Shown here: in pieces, positions 23,489 through 33,241 of the stretch
Position numbering within the stretch: the stretch's first letter is position 1
Layout: each line of letters opens with the position of its first letter
DNA from: CBDBND01 sp965262665
GTDB taxonomy: Bacteria > Pseudomonadota > Alphaproteobacteria > Rhodospirillales > Rhodospirillaceae
NCBI GenBank assembly: GCA_965262665.1
Contig: CBDHFR010000004.1
Location: 2,604,001 to 2,668,000, forward strand
Length of the DNA: 64,000 nucleotides
Direction: 5' to 3'
Position numbers and translations under genes: made by a program
Notes under the pieces: model-generated
Database searches by the model: none
What the model was told of the DNA's origin: nothing
Seen by the model: the letters and a program-made list of their open reading frames with translations, nothing else

Positions 23489-24253
23489 ATGAGACATGGA
23501 TTGGGATTGGGATTGGTAGTTGTTTGCTTGATCCTCGCAACGCTTTCGCAAGCAATGGCGCAAGACCCGGCAAGCGGGCGCGATGCCTATACCGGCGACA
23601 AAGTCACCATCCGCACGATTAACGGCTCACACATCTGCACCACGATGAGGGATGGTACGCCGTGCGGCAGCGACCATTGGACCATCACCGAGCAAAACGA
23701 CGGCACGCGTACGATACGCTCTTTTCACGACGGCACGGTCCGCGGGACACAAATGAACCTCGTTATGCGCGCGGACGAAGACCTGAAACCCCTTGAAGCC
23801 TTCATCAACGTTTACTCACAGGGCAATTTCTTGGGTTCCGGCTTTTACGTCATGAACGACGGAAAACTGGATGTAACCGTGAATGCTCCTGACGAATATT
23901 TCACCGATCAGGTGGAACTACCCGAGCACTATTCATTGCTACTCCATCCGATCTCAGTCGACGGTTGGCATTTCGGCCGTTACGACCGCGCGGTCGGCGG
24001 TGCACAGCCCATCACGTTGTGTACGCTAGGCGCTGCTCGACGTAGTGTTCACTGTGGCACTTATCCATTGGAGCTCGAATTCGTTGCCGACGAAACGCTT
24101 ACTGTCCCGGCTGGCACATTCGAAACTGAGCATTACAGATTCGGTCCTGACACGGACGTCTGGATCACTGGACCTGATGGCATCATGGTGCAACATGAAT
24201 ACCGTGTGCGCGATTCCCGCTGGCAGCTCACGGAAATTAAAGGTGATTACTAA
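23489..24253 (+). CDS. Exported protein of unknown function (DUF3108/DUF6134-like C-terminus)
   Basis: A 254-residue periplasmic protein with a signal peptide (MRHGLGLGLVVVCLILATLS ending at QAMA-Q). The mature part is beta-rich; near the C-terminus LTVPAGTFETEHYRFGPDTD and VWITGPDGIMVQHEYRVRDS resemble the 'P-x-G-x-x-x-x-x-H-Y' and final strand pattern of DUF3108-type proteins. Four Cys residues (ICTTMRDGTPC, LCTLGAARRSVHC) could form two disulfides. Function unknown. Family A copy A9 lies directly upstream and may supply or remove its promoter. Confidence 0.7.
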   Translation: MRHGLGLGLVVVCLILATLSQAMAQDPASGRDAYTGDKVTIRTINGSHICTTMRDGTPCGSDHWTITEQNDGTRTIRSFHDGTVRGTQMNLVMRADEDLKPLEAFINVYSQGNFLGSGFYVMNDGKLDVTVNAPDEYFTDQVELPEHYSLLLHPISVDGWHFGRYDRAVGGAQPITLCTLGAARRSVHCGTYPLELEFVADETLTVPAGTFETEHYRFGPDTDVWITGPDGIMVQHEYRVRDSRWQLTEIKGDY

Positions 24254-24267
24254 AATACTTTGCGACG

Positions 24268-24430
24268 GGGATTGTCAGAGAAAATCTGCTTGGCTGTCCC
24301 TCCCTGTGCCCTTTTGGAGGTTTCAGGTCGCAAAAGCATGTGTTGTCTGGCTTAGACCGGCCAAGCACGGTCGCCGAAGCTAGCCCAACGACGGGAAAAT
24401 TCTAACATACGACTTTAGTCTGACAATGCC
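24268..24430 (-). repeat. Family B MITE-like repeat, copy B3 (reverse orientation)
   Basis: Starts GGGGATTGTCAGAGAAAATC and ends TTTAGTCTGACAATGCC. The inside is the reverse complement of B1/B2 (for example TTGTCTGGCTTAGACCGG and ACGGGAAAATTCTAACATAC). Confidence 0.85.
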
Positions 24431-24703
24431 TTTGTGGGTTCTTAAGATCCGGCCCTGTTAGTCTGATTAAGGCTCCTCCTGGCTGGTATTCAATTTACCG
24501 CCGGTTCCGAATCTGGGGGCAATGTTAGCGGACATGGGTTTTGCTCGACTAGCGAACTCGAGTTTCTTGCAACAAAAGTCTTACGATACGATAGGGTTAC
24601 GCTGATATTGATTAAGGCCTGTCTGTGGGCCGGGCATTGAAGCAGATCGTGTTGTCAAACAATCCGGGAGAGTTGCGACACAACACTATTTAAGGAGGGG
24701 AGA
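24431..24703. promoter_or_regulatory. Leader region of TonB-dependent receptor 1
   Basis: About 270 bp with no gene. It ends in AAGGAGGGGAGA just before the ATG at 24704, an unusually strong Shine-Dalgarno. I see no Fur-box-like or riboswitch-like motif that I could defend. Confidence 0.4.
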
Positions 24704-27219
24704 ATGTCTTCGCGCCACGCCATTAAACGTGCAGCAAAGGCCGCTATGTGCGGTGTTTTGGTCACTTTTTTTGCTCGGAAGCTAGCGCACAGCAGTTGGC
24801 CATTGAAGAAATTGTCGTTACTGCGCGTAAACGCGAAGAAAATCTGCAAAGAGCTCCTCTGTCCATCAGCGCGTTTACTGAAGCGACCCTTGGTCGGGCT
24901 AGTATCCAAAATCTTGATGACCTCGCTCGTTTCACACCCAACCTAACCTTTACACAGGGCCCTGTCGGGCGTCGCGCTGCGCCCGTGCTGCGCGGTATTG
25001 GCTTGATCGACACTTTGGGATTTGACAACCACGTTGGACTGTTTGTTGACGGCGTTTACATGTCCAACCGCTCAGGTCTAAACGTCAGCATGTTCGATCT
25101 TGAACGGGTTGAGGTAGTTAAGGGACCGCAAAGTGCGCTTTATGGACGCAATACCTTTGTCGGCGCCATCAATTACATTACCAAGAAACCGGCGGATGAA
25201 CTTGAAGGCAAACTGACCGCGACTCTCGGCCAATACAATGACCAAAGGGTTATGGCGAGCTTCAGCAGTCCAATTCTCGAAGATGAACTCTACTATCGGT
25301 TGGCAGCCGGATACGATCACAATAACGGTACTTACAAAAACGGTGTTTTGAAAGGTGGTCTAGGCGGCCACGAATTTAAGACTTTTTCTCTCGCTCTGCG
25401 ATGGACACCGAAAGAGGAATTCGAAGCCAACCTCAAAGGTTATTATACAGACGATTTTGTCGACAGCGCCCCTGTCACCACCATCCCCAATAATTCCGGT
25501 GCGCTACAAACGGGTGCCCCGCTCGCCTTTTATTACGTTGGCGAAGTAACTGGTTTCGGATCTCGGAATCATCCAGGCCTTTCGGGAGAAGCCTTTGCCC
25601 AGGACCGGACACTACGCCGTACCGATCTGACCATGGATTATGAATTCGAAGACTTCACCGTGACTTTAATTACAGCCTACGCAAAACTGGTCAACACAGG
25701 TTTCGAAGACTTTGACCGCACCCAGGGCAGTGAAAATGATGGTCCAGGCTTGCAGTTCGGCTATACGACCATCCCCGCGTTGCAACCGCCGTTCTTCCCT
25801 AACCAGCCATTCGGACCTCGCGGCCCGACGTTCATATTGCCATTCCCAACGGCGCCAGCGAATACGGTGATACCTATCGAAGTACCTACATTCGTCAGTT
25901 TCGCCAGTGCCCATACGGAGTATTGGTCCCAAGAACTTCGCCTAACTTCTGACGACGACCGGGATTTGCGTTGGCTTGCCGGTGCATTTTTCTTCCGCAA
26001 TCGGGACCGCCGCGGTATCGGTGCAACGTTTGACGTCAGTGCTGCCCCACCGGAAGCAACGTTCTTCGTGACCTGGAATGGCCCTGTCTTTCCGGGCTTT
26101 GAAGGTCCGGTAACACCGCAAGTCTTGTTCAGCCGTGAAGGCGCCATTGTTAACCGTGAAAATCTAACCAGAGATAACGCCGGAGCCCGTCAGATTTCAG
26201 TGTATGGGCAAATTGCTTATGACTTTACCGAGCAATTAACGGGCACAGCCGAACTCCGCTGGACCGATGAAGAACGTTTCAACATCAGTGTTTATGATTT
26301 CTTCTTTGGCGACGGAATCGTCGACCTGCGCAACGACGCGGCCTTCAATTTCTGGGACCCTCGTCTCACGCTGCAATATCAAGCTAATGATGATGTCATG
26401 ATCTATGGCTCCGTTGCTAAGGGGTCGAGATCCGGCGGCATCAATCCGGGGTCATTTGAATTCCCCGGCGGAGAAGAATTCCAAAAATTTGATCCCGAAA
26501 GCAATTGGACGTTTGAAGGCGGAGTGAAATCCACGTGGGCTGGTGGCCGTCTGCAGGTGAATGCGTCGGCCTTCTACATCGACTGGACAAACATACAGTT
26601 CCGCACCAGTCTGGCTGGCGGAGATGCGTTCTTCTCCATAACCCAGAACCTGGGTGACGTAACGACCAAGGGGTTAGAAGTTGAACTGACGGCACGGCTG
26701 ATCGATCAGTTGGATATATTCTTGGGATACGGTTACTCGGATCCCAAGTTCCAGGATGGTTCCGAGGATACCAGCCGTGCGAATCTGTGTACCAACTTGG
26801 TGTTGTTCGGCGACGATTGCACCATCGAACCGTCCACAGGTGGTTTCAGAGGTGCTGATATCAGCAACAATCAATTGCCGCGGACGTCGAAGCATACGTT
26901 TGCAGCGAATGCGCAGTATACTGATTCATTGGCAGGGGATTGGAATTGGTACCTTCGTGGTGATTTCAGTTACCGCTCCAGACAGTGGAACGACACAACC
27001 AACCTGTATTGGGTCGGCAGCCAGGTAAAGGCCAACGGCCGTATCGGTATCGAAACGAACGACGTAGATATCAATTTCTGGGTAACCAATCTGCTTAATG
27101 AAAAAACGCCGGATGAAGCTGCTGACGTGACATCCAACTTCAACTCACTTCGTGAAGTCATCGTCATTCAGAACCCAGTACGGCGCAAATTCGGTGTTAC
27201 GGCGACCTATCGCTTCTGA
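24704..27219 (+). CDS. TonB-dependent outer-membrane receptor 1 (frameshift in signal peptide)
   Basis: A receptor of about 838 residues. The natural start is ATG 24704 (MSSRHAIKRAAKAAMCGVLV) behind a strong ribosome site, but the run of seven T at 24766-24772 puts the signal peptide out of frame; eight T would give VTFFCSEASAQQLAIEEIVV. Alternatively translation begins at GTG 24748. The TonB box region is IEEIVVTARKREENLQ, followed by a plug (VVKGPQSALYGRNTFVGAIN, YITKKPAD) and a 22-strand-type barrel ending with the classical terminal Phe (GVTATYRF). It imports a chelate or other large ligand; its neighbours (YcnI-like, PepSY) suggest a metal. Related to receptor 2 at 30001. Confidence 0.88.
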
Positions 27220-27289
27220 TGCATCGGTATTTAGATTCGTCGGCGGATCTCGTCGAGGGTGTCGAGTAGCATCTGTGTCTTAAGAGTAT

Positions 27290-27350
27290 GCCTTCAAACC
27301 TAGGCGGTTTGCATCATGACGATTAACCGATTGGGTTTCCGGAAGACACG
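27290..27350. repeat. Family A element, diverged copy
   Basis: CCTAGGCGGTTTGCATCATG followed by ACGATTAACCGATTGGG and a distant GGAAGACACG. The plus strand reads GGLHHDD-stop, similar to the LHHE of the IS transposase end. More diverged than the other copies. Confidence 0.45.
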
Positions 27351-27388
27351 CGGGATTTACCCTTTGGCCAAAAGACGACGCTACGCGC

Positions 27389-28171
27389 TTACCTTTGAGG
27401 CAACTCCATAACCGTAACGTCATCCTCTTTGAGTTTCTTCAAAGTTGTCTTCCACGCCTCGACAGCTGCATCTTCCTGGCTGGAAAACATTTCAAAGGTC
27501 TTATTGCGGCAGTCCGGGCTTTCAAGGCAATACACAGCCACAGCCGCAACATCTGCACGTGGTATTTGCCTTCGATTGGCCATGGTATCAGTTTGAACGA
27601 GATCAATCCCGATCTGGCCTCCAGCTTGGTCATTGAGGTTGCCGGGTCTAAGTACGGCGGATTCCATTTCGGTGTCGCGCAAGTAATCCTCGCCAAGCCA
27701 CTTCCATACAAGAATGTTGTTGAAGAGGTAGTTGAGTCGGTGCCGTACGTCCCCACCAGCTCCCGCCGAGGAAATAAGCACAAATCTTCTAACTCCAGCA
27801 TCAATGGCTGCGTCGACCATGTTGACCACTCCTTTGTAATCAACGTTTTCGGGACGATTATCACCAAAAGGATCCAGAGAACCGACGGTTGAAATAACAT
27901 AATCCGCACCGGCGAAAGCCGCTTGGATAGTATCGGGCTCTTTGACATCAACAACGACCCAATTGATGTCATCGCCGTAAAGCTCTCGTGCCCGTTCCAT
28001 ACTGCGCGTGGTGCCAACCACATCATAGCCAGCAGCAGTCGCCAGTCGGATGGATTCAATTCCGGTCTTACTCGTCCCACCAACCACAACAACACGATCT
28101 GCTGCCTGGGTTGAATGAACAAAGAGACTGGCTAGCGCTGCCGCTAATAGCGTAAGTATCAAGCGGTTCAT
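27389..28171 (-). CDS. Exported NAD(P)-binding SDR/NmrA-like protein 1
   Basis: A 260-residue protein with an apparent signal peptide (MNRLILTLLAAALASLFVHS, then TQAA) in front of an atypical short-chain dehydrogenase of the NAD(P)H-binding NmrA/SDR_a5 type: VVVVGGTSKTGIESIRLATA (nucleotide-binding loop), VVDVKEPDTIQAAFAGADYV, ISTVGSL, FVLISSAGAGG, and LRPGNLNDQ. Such proteins normally work in the cytoplasm, so export is odd; it could be periplasmic or tethered by an uncleaved helix. ATG 28171 is chosen because GAAGGACCCAAC precedes it. It lies between receptor 1 and a YcnI-like gene on the opposite strand to the receptors. Confidence 0.8.
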   Translation of the reverse strand: MNRLILTLLAAALASLFVHSTQAADRVVVVGGTSKTGIESIRLATAAGYDVVGTTRSMERARELYGDDINWVVVDVKEPDTIQAAFAGADYVISTVGSLDPFGDNRPENVDYKGVVNMVDAAIDAGVRRFVLISSAGAGGDVRHRLNYLFNNILVWKWLGEDYLRDTEMESAVLRPGNLNDQAGGQIGIDLVQTDTMANRRQIPRADVAAVAVYCLESPDCRNKTFEMFSSQEDAAVEAWKTTLKKLKEDDVTVMELPQR

Positions 28172-28458
28172 GTTGGGTCCTTCTATTGGGTAGAAACTAA
28201 ACACGATTCGAGCCGTTGCAGTGTCTGTAAATCCTTGCCAGGTTGCGGTCTTCGTACGCACTAGAAATCTGCAAGCGGTGCCGGCGTCTTATGCCGCAAC
28301 CTGCGGTAATACTCTTCGTCTTCGTCCTGCGTGTAAACTCAGCACTCTTGCCAATCACCGCAAATCCGGATTGCTCCAAAATACACTACTTCGACAGGTA
28401 TTAGGATAAACCTGCTTTGAACTCAAAGGGTCCATTTCTCCCATGCTAGAAAGGTCCA

Positions 28459-28482
28459 ATGGTCCAGGGACCACTGGTCCAG
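28459..28482. promoter_or_regulatory. GGTCC palindrome cluster
   Basis: TGGTCCAGGGACCA at 28460-28473 is a perfect palindrome around AG, with additional GGTCC at 28453-28457 and 28476-28480. It lies between two minus-strand genes, just after the YcnI-like stop. It could be an operator or a hairpin; it lacks a T run, so it is not a standard terminator. Confidence 0.3.
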
Positions 28483-28501
28483 AAATACTTCATATGCTTA
28501 A

Positions 28502-29110
28502 TTATTCGCGGCCGGCACCTTGACCCCGAGCCTGGCGAGCAGCCTGAAGCTGCTGCATAGTAGCCCCGAGTTGCGGTCCATCACCCGTGATAACCTCGAC
28601 GAAAGGCGCCGGTTCGGGAGTAATCCACATCTCCCAAGCCTCCTGGCCTTCGTCGATCGCGTCAACCCAGCGGACTTCTTCATCACCGCACTTTTGAATG
28701 GTCTTGAAGGCGACAACGGACCCGACCTTAGTTGGCATGCGCGCTAGAAACTTGAAAGTTCCCAATTGGTTGGTTGGTAGATTTCCCCGCCACACGAATT
28801 CATCGACCACCTCTGAAATCATGCGTCCGCCTTCACCGCGAATGGGTTCATCCAATGTCTTCATGATGACCTGGGTTTCCCATCCCTCTTTTTGCTCGGG
28901 AACAGCGGGGCTAATGCCTTCCGGAATCTTCATGCGCAACTCGGTTGTGGGTACCGGGCCGCAACCATGTGGCACCATTAACGTCAGAAACTCGTTGTAC
29001 CCGGCCCTGCCCTTGAAATTCTCAATGACAATATGGGCGTTGGCGATAGAGACTATCGACAGGGTCAATGCTCCAGCTGTAGCTGCTATCAGAAACAAAG
29101 ATCTTTTCAT
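28502..29110 (-). CDS. YcnI-like exported protein 1 (DUF1775, predicted copper-binding)
   Basis: A 202-residue protein with a signal peptide of 25 residues (ending SIANA) and His26 as predicted mature N-terminus (HIVIENFKGRAGYNEF). DUF1775/YcnI proteins bind Cu(II) through an N-terminal histidine. Other family features: LTLMVPHGCGPVPTTELRMK, IPEGISP, GWETQ, EFVWRGNLP and EVRWVDAIDEGQEAW. Cys pairs (HGC, KCG) may form a disulfide. It probably handles copper or another metal in the periplasm for the neighbouring TonB receptors. No YcnI-type C-terminal membrane anchor is seen; the tail is Gln/Arg rich. Confidence 0.82.
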   Translation of the reverse strand: MKRSLFLIAATAGALTLSIVSIANAHIVIENFKGRAGYNEFLTLMVPHGCGPVPTTELRMKIPEGISPAVPEQKEGWETQVIMKTLDEPIRGEGGRMISEVVDEFVWRGNLPTNQLGTFKFLARMPTKVGSVVAFKTIQKCGDEEVRWVDAIDEGQEAWEMWITPEPAPFVEVITGDGPQLGATMQQLQAARQARGQGAGRE

Positions 29111-29204
29111 TGTGCTCTCCAGTAAATTGAATATTGAGAACTATTCTCTGGTTCACTTATTAGTATTTTAGACCGTTTACCTTTAGCTATCAATAATGAG
29201 GCAT

Positions 29205-29277
29205 TTGAGGACTGTCAGGCTGCAAGTTGACGCCTTTCCCGTCCGAAAACCTCGTCTACCTAAACTATGTGTGGAGC
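29205..29277. repeat. Family C fragment joined to a family A fragment
   Basis: 29205-29233 reads TTGAGGACTGTCAGGCTGCA and AGTTGACGCC, the family C core. From about 29238 it changes to TCCGAAAACCTCGTCTACC, a family A end. Both are truncated at the junction. Confidence 0.6.
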
Positions 29278-29332
29278 CTCAGTGATTCTGCGTCGATGGG
29301 GTATGCGAACGGACACCCATAAAATTGGGGCT

Positions 29333-29722
29333 TTACACCCTGCTCCGCCAAGCCGCGACCGTAATCAATACCCAACTGATTAGGAACATGCCACCGCCGT
29401 AGGGTGTGATTGCTACGAGGACTTCGGGTCCTCCGAGTGCCCTCGCATAAATGTTGCCGGAAAACAGCAGCGTCCCTACCATCATACCAAGAGCCGCTAA
29501 TTTGAGCAGTGGTAACGATCTGTTTAAGTGGCCTGTGAGGAAGGCGACCAGGAAGAGGCCGAGGGCGTGAAAGGACTGCATTTGAAAGGCTAGGCTCCAC
29601 GCTTGCTTTTGTTGTTGGGTCAGCACGTCGCCGAGAACGTGGAAATCGTAAGCGGCAAAAAGAATCGCGGTGGCCAGGGACAGGCTACCGATTATGATCA
29701 ATATGCGCTGCAAGGTTGTCAT
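29333..29722 (-). CDS. DUF423 small integral membrane protein
   Basis: A 129-residue protein of the DUF423/YwdK family with four predicted membrane helices: ILIIIGSLSLATAILFAAYD, FQMQSFHALGLFLVAFLTGH, LAALGMMVGTLLFSGNIYAR, and GGMFLISWVLITVAAW. The family consensus 'QxFHALxLL' and 'GxxLFSGxxYxxxL' and 'TPxGGxxFxxGW'-like segments are present (here TPYGGGMFLISW). Function unknown. CCGGAGC precedes the ATG at 29722, and family B copy B4 begins 12 bp upstream of the start, so its original promoter has been displaced. Confidence 0.88.
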   Translation of the reverse strand: MTTLQRILIIIGSLSLATAILFAAYDFHVLGDVLTQQQKQAWSLAFQMQSFHALGLFLVAFLTGHLNRSLPLLKLAALGMMVGTLLFSGNIYARALGGPEVLVAITPYGGGMFLISWVLITVAAWRSRV

Positions 29723-29733
29723 AAACTAGCTCC

Positions 29734-29897
29734 GGCATTGTCAGACTAAATTGTTTTGTTAGTCTAGTGAGGTGAGTTTTCTCCGTTTCGAGCCGCTCCT
29801 TGCTTGGTCAACTCCAAGCGAACCAAAGTTTTTGTGCCTAAACCCGGGGAACAGGGGCCCAAGAGAGTTGGCCCTAATCAGTTACTCTGACAATGCC
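29734..29897. repeat. Family B MITE-like repeat, copy B4 (diverged)
   Basis: 164 bp with ends GGCATTGTCAGACTAAA and GTTACTCTGACAATGCC. The internal sequence is more diverged than in B1-B3 (TTTGTGCCTAAACCCGGGGA) but keeps the length and order. It fills most of the space between the divergent DUF423 gene and receptor 2. Confidence 0.8.
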
Positions 29898-30000
29898 ATC
29901 GCGGCGCCTGATGGTAAAGATAGGCTAGGGGTTCTTTTAGGGTCCTAATTTTGGTAATCGGGCGGCTCAAACGAAACCTAAAGAGATAAGGGGTCAAATC

Positions 30001-32448
30001 ATGGCATTACGCCACTTCCGGCAAAGCCTTGCCTGCGCGACCATGCTTTCGGCCATTGCTATGATTGGCATGCAGGACGTTGCTGCGCAAAATGTCGCCA
30101 TCGAAGAAATTACGGTGACAACCCGGCGCCGGGCTGAATCTTTACAGGACATTCCCATGTCCATCACTGCCTTCACCGATCTACAGATCGAGCGCAGCGG
30201 CATCCGCAGCGTTGAAGATGTGGCGCGTTTGACTCCGGGTCTTACGTTCGACCTCGGTTTTGCCCGACAAGACACCCGTCCGGCCATTCGCGGTCTGCCC
30301 GCCACCCGCGGCCGCCCCCCCGTCGGCATTCTGCTGGATGGCATTGACGTTTCCAGTGAGTCCATACAAACCGCCGGCGGCGGCAACCTCATGAACATGC
30401 GGCTTGTGGATGTGGAGCGGATCGAAGTGGTGAAAGGGCCGCAAAGTGCGCTGTATGGTCGCGTCGCCTTTGGTGGGGCCATCAACTACATCACCAAACG
30501 CCCGTCCGACGAATTCAGTGCCAACGTATTTGTTGATGCCGGAGAAAACGGCCAGTTGGAAATACGCTCCGGCGTCAGCGGACCGATCGACGACGACGGG
30601 AAGGTGGGTATCCGCGTAAACGCTGCTTACGCCGAACATGATGGGTTTCACAAAAACACAATTACAAACGCCGAAATCGGCGGTTTTGACAGCTTTGGCG
30701 TGTCGGGTGTGCTGAGCGCGGAGATGACTGAAAAATTAAACGTCACGGCCCGCGTTGCCTATTCAGACGATTCCAACGAAATCCGTCCCCAGGTCGTTAA
30801 GGGCGGCGCCAACTTCATTCCCGCCCCTGCCAACCCGCTGGGCCTGACCGGGGCATTCAATCCCACCTTCGGTCTGCTGTCCATAGAGCCCGGTGACGCG
30901 GTCACTTTCAGCACCGATCCATTCAATCCAGGCATGGATTACCCGGGTACCGATATGGAATCCTATATTTACAGTCTGAGAGCAGAGTGGGATATCACGG
31001 ACACCATAACTTTCACTTCCCTGACCGGCTACAACGACGCCACGACAACACAGAGGTTTGACTCCGACAGACGCGGTGCACCGCGGACTTTTGTGCCGTT
31101 CCCGCCACCGGGCGGCATTGCCGAACCGCTACCCCGGTCGGTCGACATCGACTTCTTCACCGACACCCAACAGTTTAGTCAGGAAATCCGTTTCAGCGAC
31201 CTTGAATCCGAAGGTTTCCGCTGGGCCATCGGCGGTCTGTATTGGGATGAAAAGGTCAGGCAGATTTCCAATAGTAGTGCGGCGGTTGATTTCTCGGGAC
31301 GTGGCTCCGCCGAGCTCAATCTGGCTTTGCAGGGCCGTGCCGGCCTGAACTCCGCGTTCCTCAACCGCGATACAGAGCACTGGTCCGGCTATGCTTATAT
31401 TGAGTTTGATATTAGCGATGACCTGACCCTGACGGCGGAAGCCCGCTATTCGGACGAGAATTTCACCTATGACGTGGACGGCAACGTCAACAGGGCTTTC
31501 GGTGTCTTTTTCTTCGGACCAGTGCCCTACTCACCGGCCATTAAATTGCCGCTGGCTCAGGCGAGCGATACTTTCTTCACCCCGCGGGTGTCGCTGGATT
31601 ACCAGGCCATTGACGATGTGATGGTGTATGCGACGGTATCCAAGGGGGCCAAGCCGGGAGGCTTCTCCACCCTTAACGTCGGCACCACTCTAACAACCAA
31701 CCGCTTCCTGCCCGAAACCCTGTGGAACTATGAAGCGGGCGCTAAGTCCCAATGGGCGGACGGCCGCGTCCAACTCAACGGCTCGGTCTTCTTCATGGAT
31801 TATTCCAACAAGCAGGTGACGACGCAGGACGGGTCCGCCGGTCAAGGCGTCAACCTGGGCACAGTGACCAGAAACGCCGGTAAAGCCGAAGTCTACGGCC
31901 TTGAGGCCGACATGGCTGTGGTCGTATCCGACGAGGTCACCTTCAATGCCGCTTATACATATTTGGATACGAAGTACACAAACTTCATATTCTCCGCCTT
32001 GAGCGGCAACGACATCGTCCGTGCCGGTAACTGCACAGCAGCGACGCAGAACGCCGCCGACGGCACCCCCATTCCTGTATGCGAAGTCAGCTTGAACGGT
32101 AACCAGCTCGAGCGAGCGCCTAGACATGGGCTTACCTTCGGGCTGAATGGCTCATTCCCGGTCACCGATGACTTCAATATCGTGGCGGAACTGGCCACGC
32201 AGTACCAGGGCAAGCGGTTCCAGGCCCATTGGAACCGCTGGATGCTGCCGTCCTATTGGAATGTGGATGCTCGCCTCGGTGTCGAAGGGGATTCCTGGTC
32301 GGCCATTTTCTATGCGGACAATCTATTGGACTCCGAAACCGTTCGCAGCAGCCAAGAGATGTTCGACCTGTTCTCCTTCGGCACGGCCATTAACCTATTC
32401 GTGCCTGATGAACGGCAGATTGGGCTGCGACTGAGCTACCGCATGTAG
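30001..32448 (+). CDS. TonB-dependent outer-membrane receptor 2
   Basis: An 815-residue receptor. Signal peptide MALRHFRQSLACATMLSAIA with cleavage near DVAAQ; TonB box region NVAIEEITVTTRRRAESLQD; plug motifs SVEDVARLTPGLTF, VERIEVVKGPQSALYGRVAF and GGAINYITKRPS; then the barrel. It ends LGLRLSYRM type sequence (QIGLRLSYRM), with Met instead of the usual terminal Phe. It is a paralogue of receptor 1, most like the siderophore receptors of the FyuA/IroN-like branch. It is followed in the same direction by a YcnI-like gene and a PepSY gene, which argues for metal or metallophore uptake. Confidence 0.93.
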   Translation: MALRHFRQSLACATMLSAIAMIGMQDVAAQNVAIEEITVTTRRRAESLQDIPMSITAFTDLQIERSGIRSVEDVARLTPGLTFDLGFARQDTRPAIRGLPATRGRPPVGILLDGIDVSSESIQTAGGGNLMNMRLVDVERIEVVKGPQSALYGRVAFGGAINYITKRPSDEFSANVFVDAGENGQLEIRSGVSGPIDDDGKVGIRVNAAYAEHDGFHKNTITNAEIGGFDSFGVSGVLSAEMTEKLNVTARVAYSDDSNEIRPQVVKGGANFIPAPANPLGLTGAFNPTFGLLSIEPGDAVTFSTDPFNPGMDYPGTDMESYIYSLRAEWDITDTITFTSLTGYNDATTTQRFDSDRRGAPRTFVPFPPPGGIAEPLPRSVDIDFFTDTQQFSQEIRFSDLESEGFRWAIGGLYWDEKVRQISNSSAAVDFSGRGSAELNLALQGRAGLNSAFLNRDTEHWSGYAYIEFDISDDLTLTAEARYSDENFTYDVDGNVNRAFGVFFFGPVPYSPAIKLPLAQASDTFFTPRVSLDYQAIDDVMVYATVSKGAKPGGFSTLNVGTTLTTNRFLPETLWNYEAGAKSQWADGRVQLNGSVFFMDYSNKQVTTQDGSAGQGVNLGTVTRNAGKAEVYGLEADMAVVVSDEVTFNAAYTYLDTKYTNFIFSALSGNDIVRAGNCTAATQNAADGTPIPVCEVSLNGNQLERAPRHGLTFGLNGSFPVTDDFNIVAELATQYQGKRFQAHWNRWMLPSYWNVDARLGVEGDSWSAIFYADNLLDSETVRSSQEMFDLFSFGTAINLFVPDERQIGLRLSYRM

Positions 32449-32458
32449 GCGGACTAGC

Positions 32459-32592
32459 CATCCCTTCCGAAAGCCTTATCCACACGTGGGTGCCTCGCAT
32501 TTTGCAGGTCTTGGAGACATATTTTTATACTGCAAAACTCCATTCCCTGAAAATTTCCTATTATTGACAATGCCGATAAATGGAAGGGGCGC
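32459..32592. repeat. Family A element with altered middle (A11)
   Basis: CCATCCCTTCCGAAAGCCTT at the left and ATAAATGGAAGGGGCG at the right are family A ends. The middle is longer than usual and contains unrelated AT-rich sequence (TGAAAATTTCCTATTATTG). It lies between receptor 2 and the YcnI-like gene, but the three genes may still be co-transcribed. Confidence 0.55.
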
Positions 32593-32665
32593 CTGGTGGA
32601 AGCGGAAATGGATGTAAACCTGCAGGCAGGGTAAGGTTTCGGCATCTGTTTCAAGGAAGCTCATC

Positions 32666-33220
32666 ATGACCCATCGTCTTCTCTCCGCCGCCGCTGTGGT
32701 AGCGGGTCTTGCTCTTTCAAGCTCCGCCTGGGGCCATGCCCTCAGCGTCGACAAGAACGCGCCGGCCGGTGGCTGTCATCTGGTGCAGATCGGCATTCCT
32801 TACGGTTGTGCGGGAAGTCCGACGAACACGGTGCGTATCCGTATCCCCGATGAAATTTTCATGGTTCGGCCGGAGCTTAAGGCCGGCTGGGAGATGAGCA
32901 TGAACATGCGCAAGATGGAGCCGCCGATCACGTCCGAAGGCGTGACTTATACGGAATCCGTTCATGAGATCATTTGGTCCGGCGGCAACATCGGCGATCT
33001 GGAGTTTGACCGTTTCAATCTTCTTGCTCCCATGCCGCGGGAAGAAGGCAAGTTCCTGTACTGCCGCACCATTCAAGCGTGTGTGGAGGGTGAAAACAGA
33101 TGGGTTGATATTCCCGAAGAAGGTCGCACTTGGGGATCCTACAAATATCCTGCCCCGTTCGTACGTATCGGCCCGCCACAGCCACGACCTGAACCGAGTC
33201 AAGAAGCCCTGGCGCGGTAA
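32666..33220 (+). CDS. YcnI-like exported protein 2 (DUF1775, predicted copper-binding)
   Basis: A 184-residue paralogue of the protein at 28502. Signal peptide of 23 residues (ending SSSAWG) leaves His24 at the mature N-terminus (HALSVDKNAPAGG). It shows IGIPYGCAGSPTNTVRIRIP, GWEMSMNMRKMEPPITSEGV, EIIWSGGNI, CRTIQACVEGENRWVDIPEE. Four Cys residues can pair. The N-terminal His and the RWVD motif are shared with the first copy. It is placed between receptor 2 and a PepSY protein, consistent with a shared role in periplasmic metal handling. Confidence 0.85.
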   Translation: MTHRLLSAAAVVAGLALSSSAWGHALSVDKNAPAGGCHLVQIGIPYGCAGSPTNTVRIRIPDEIFMVRPELKAGWEMSMNMRKMEPPITSEGVTYTESVHEIIWSGGNIGDLEFDRFNLLAPMPREEGKFLYCRTIQACVEGENRWVDIPEEGRTWGSYKYPAPFVRIGPPQPRPEPSQEALAR

Positions 33221-33241
33221 ATACGTAATCGCAGACCCACA

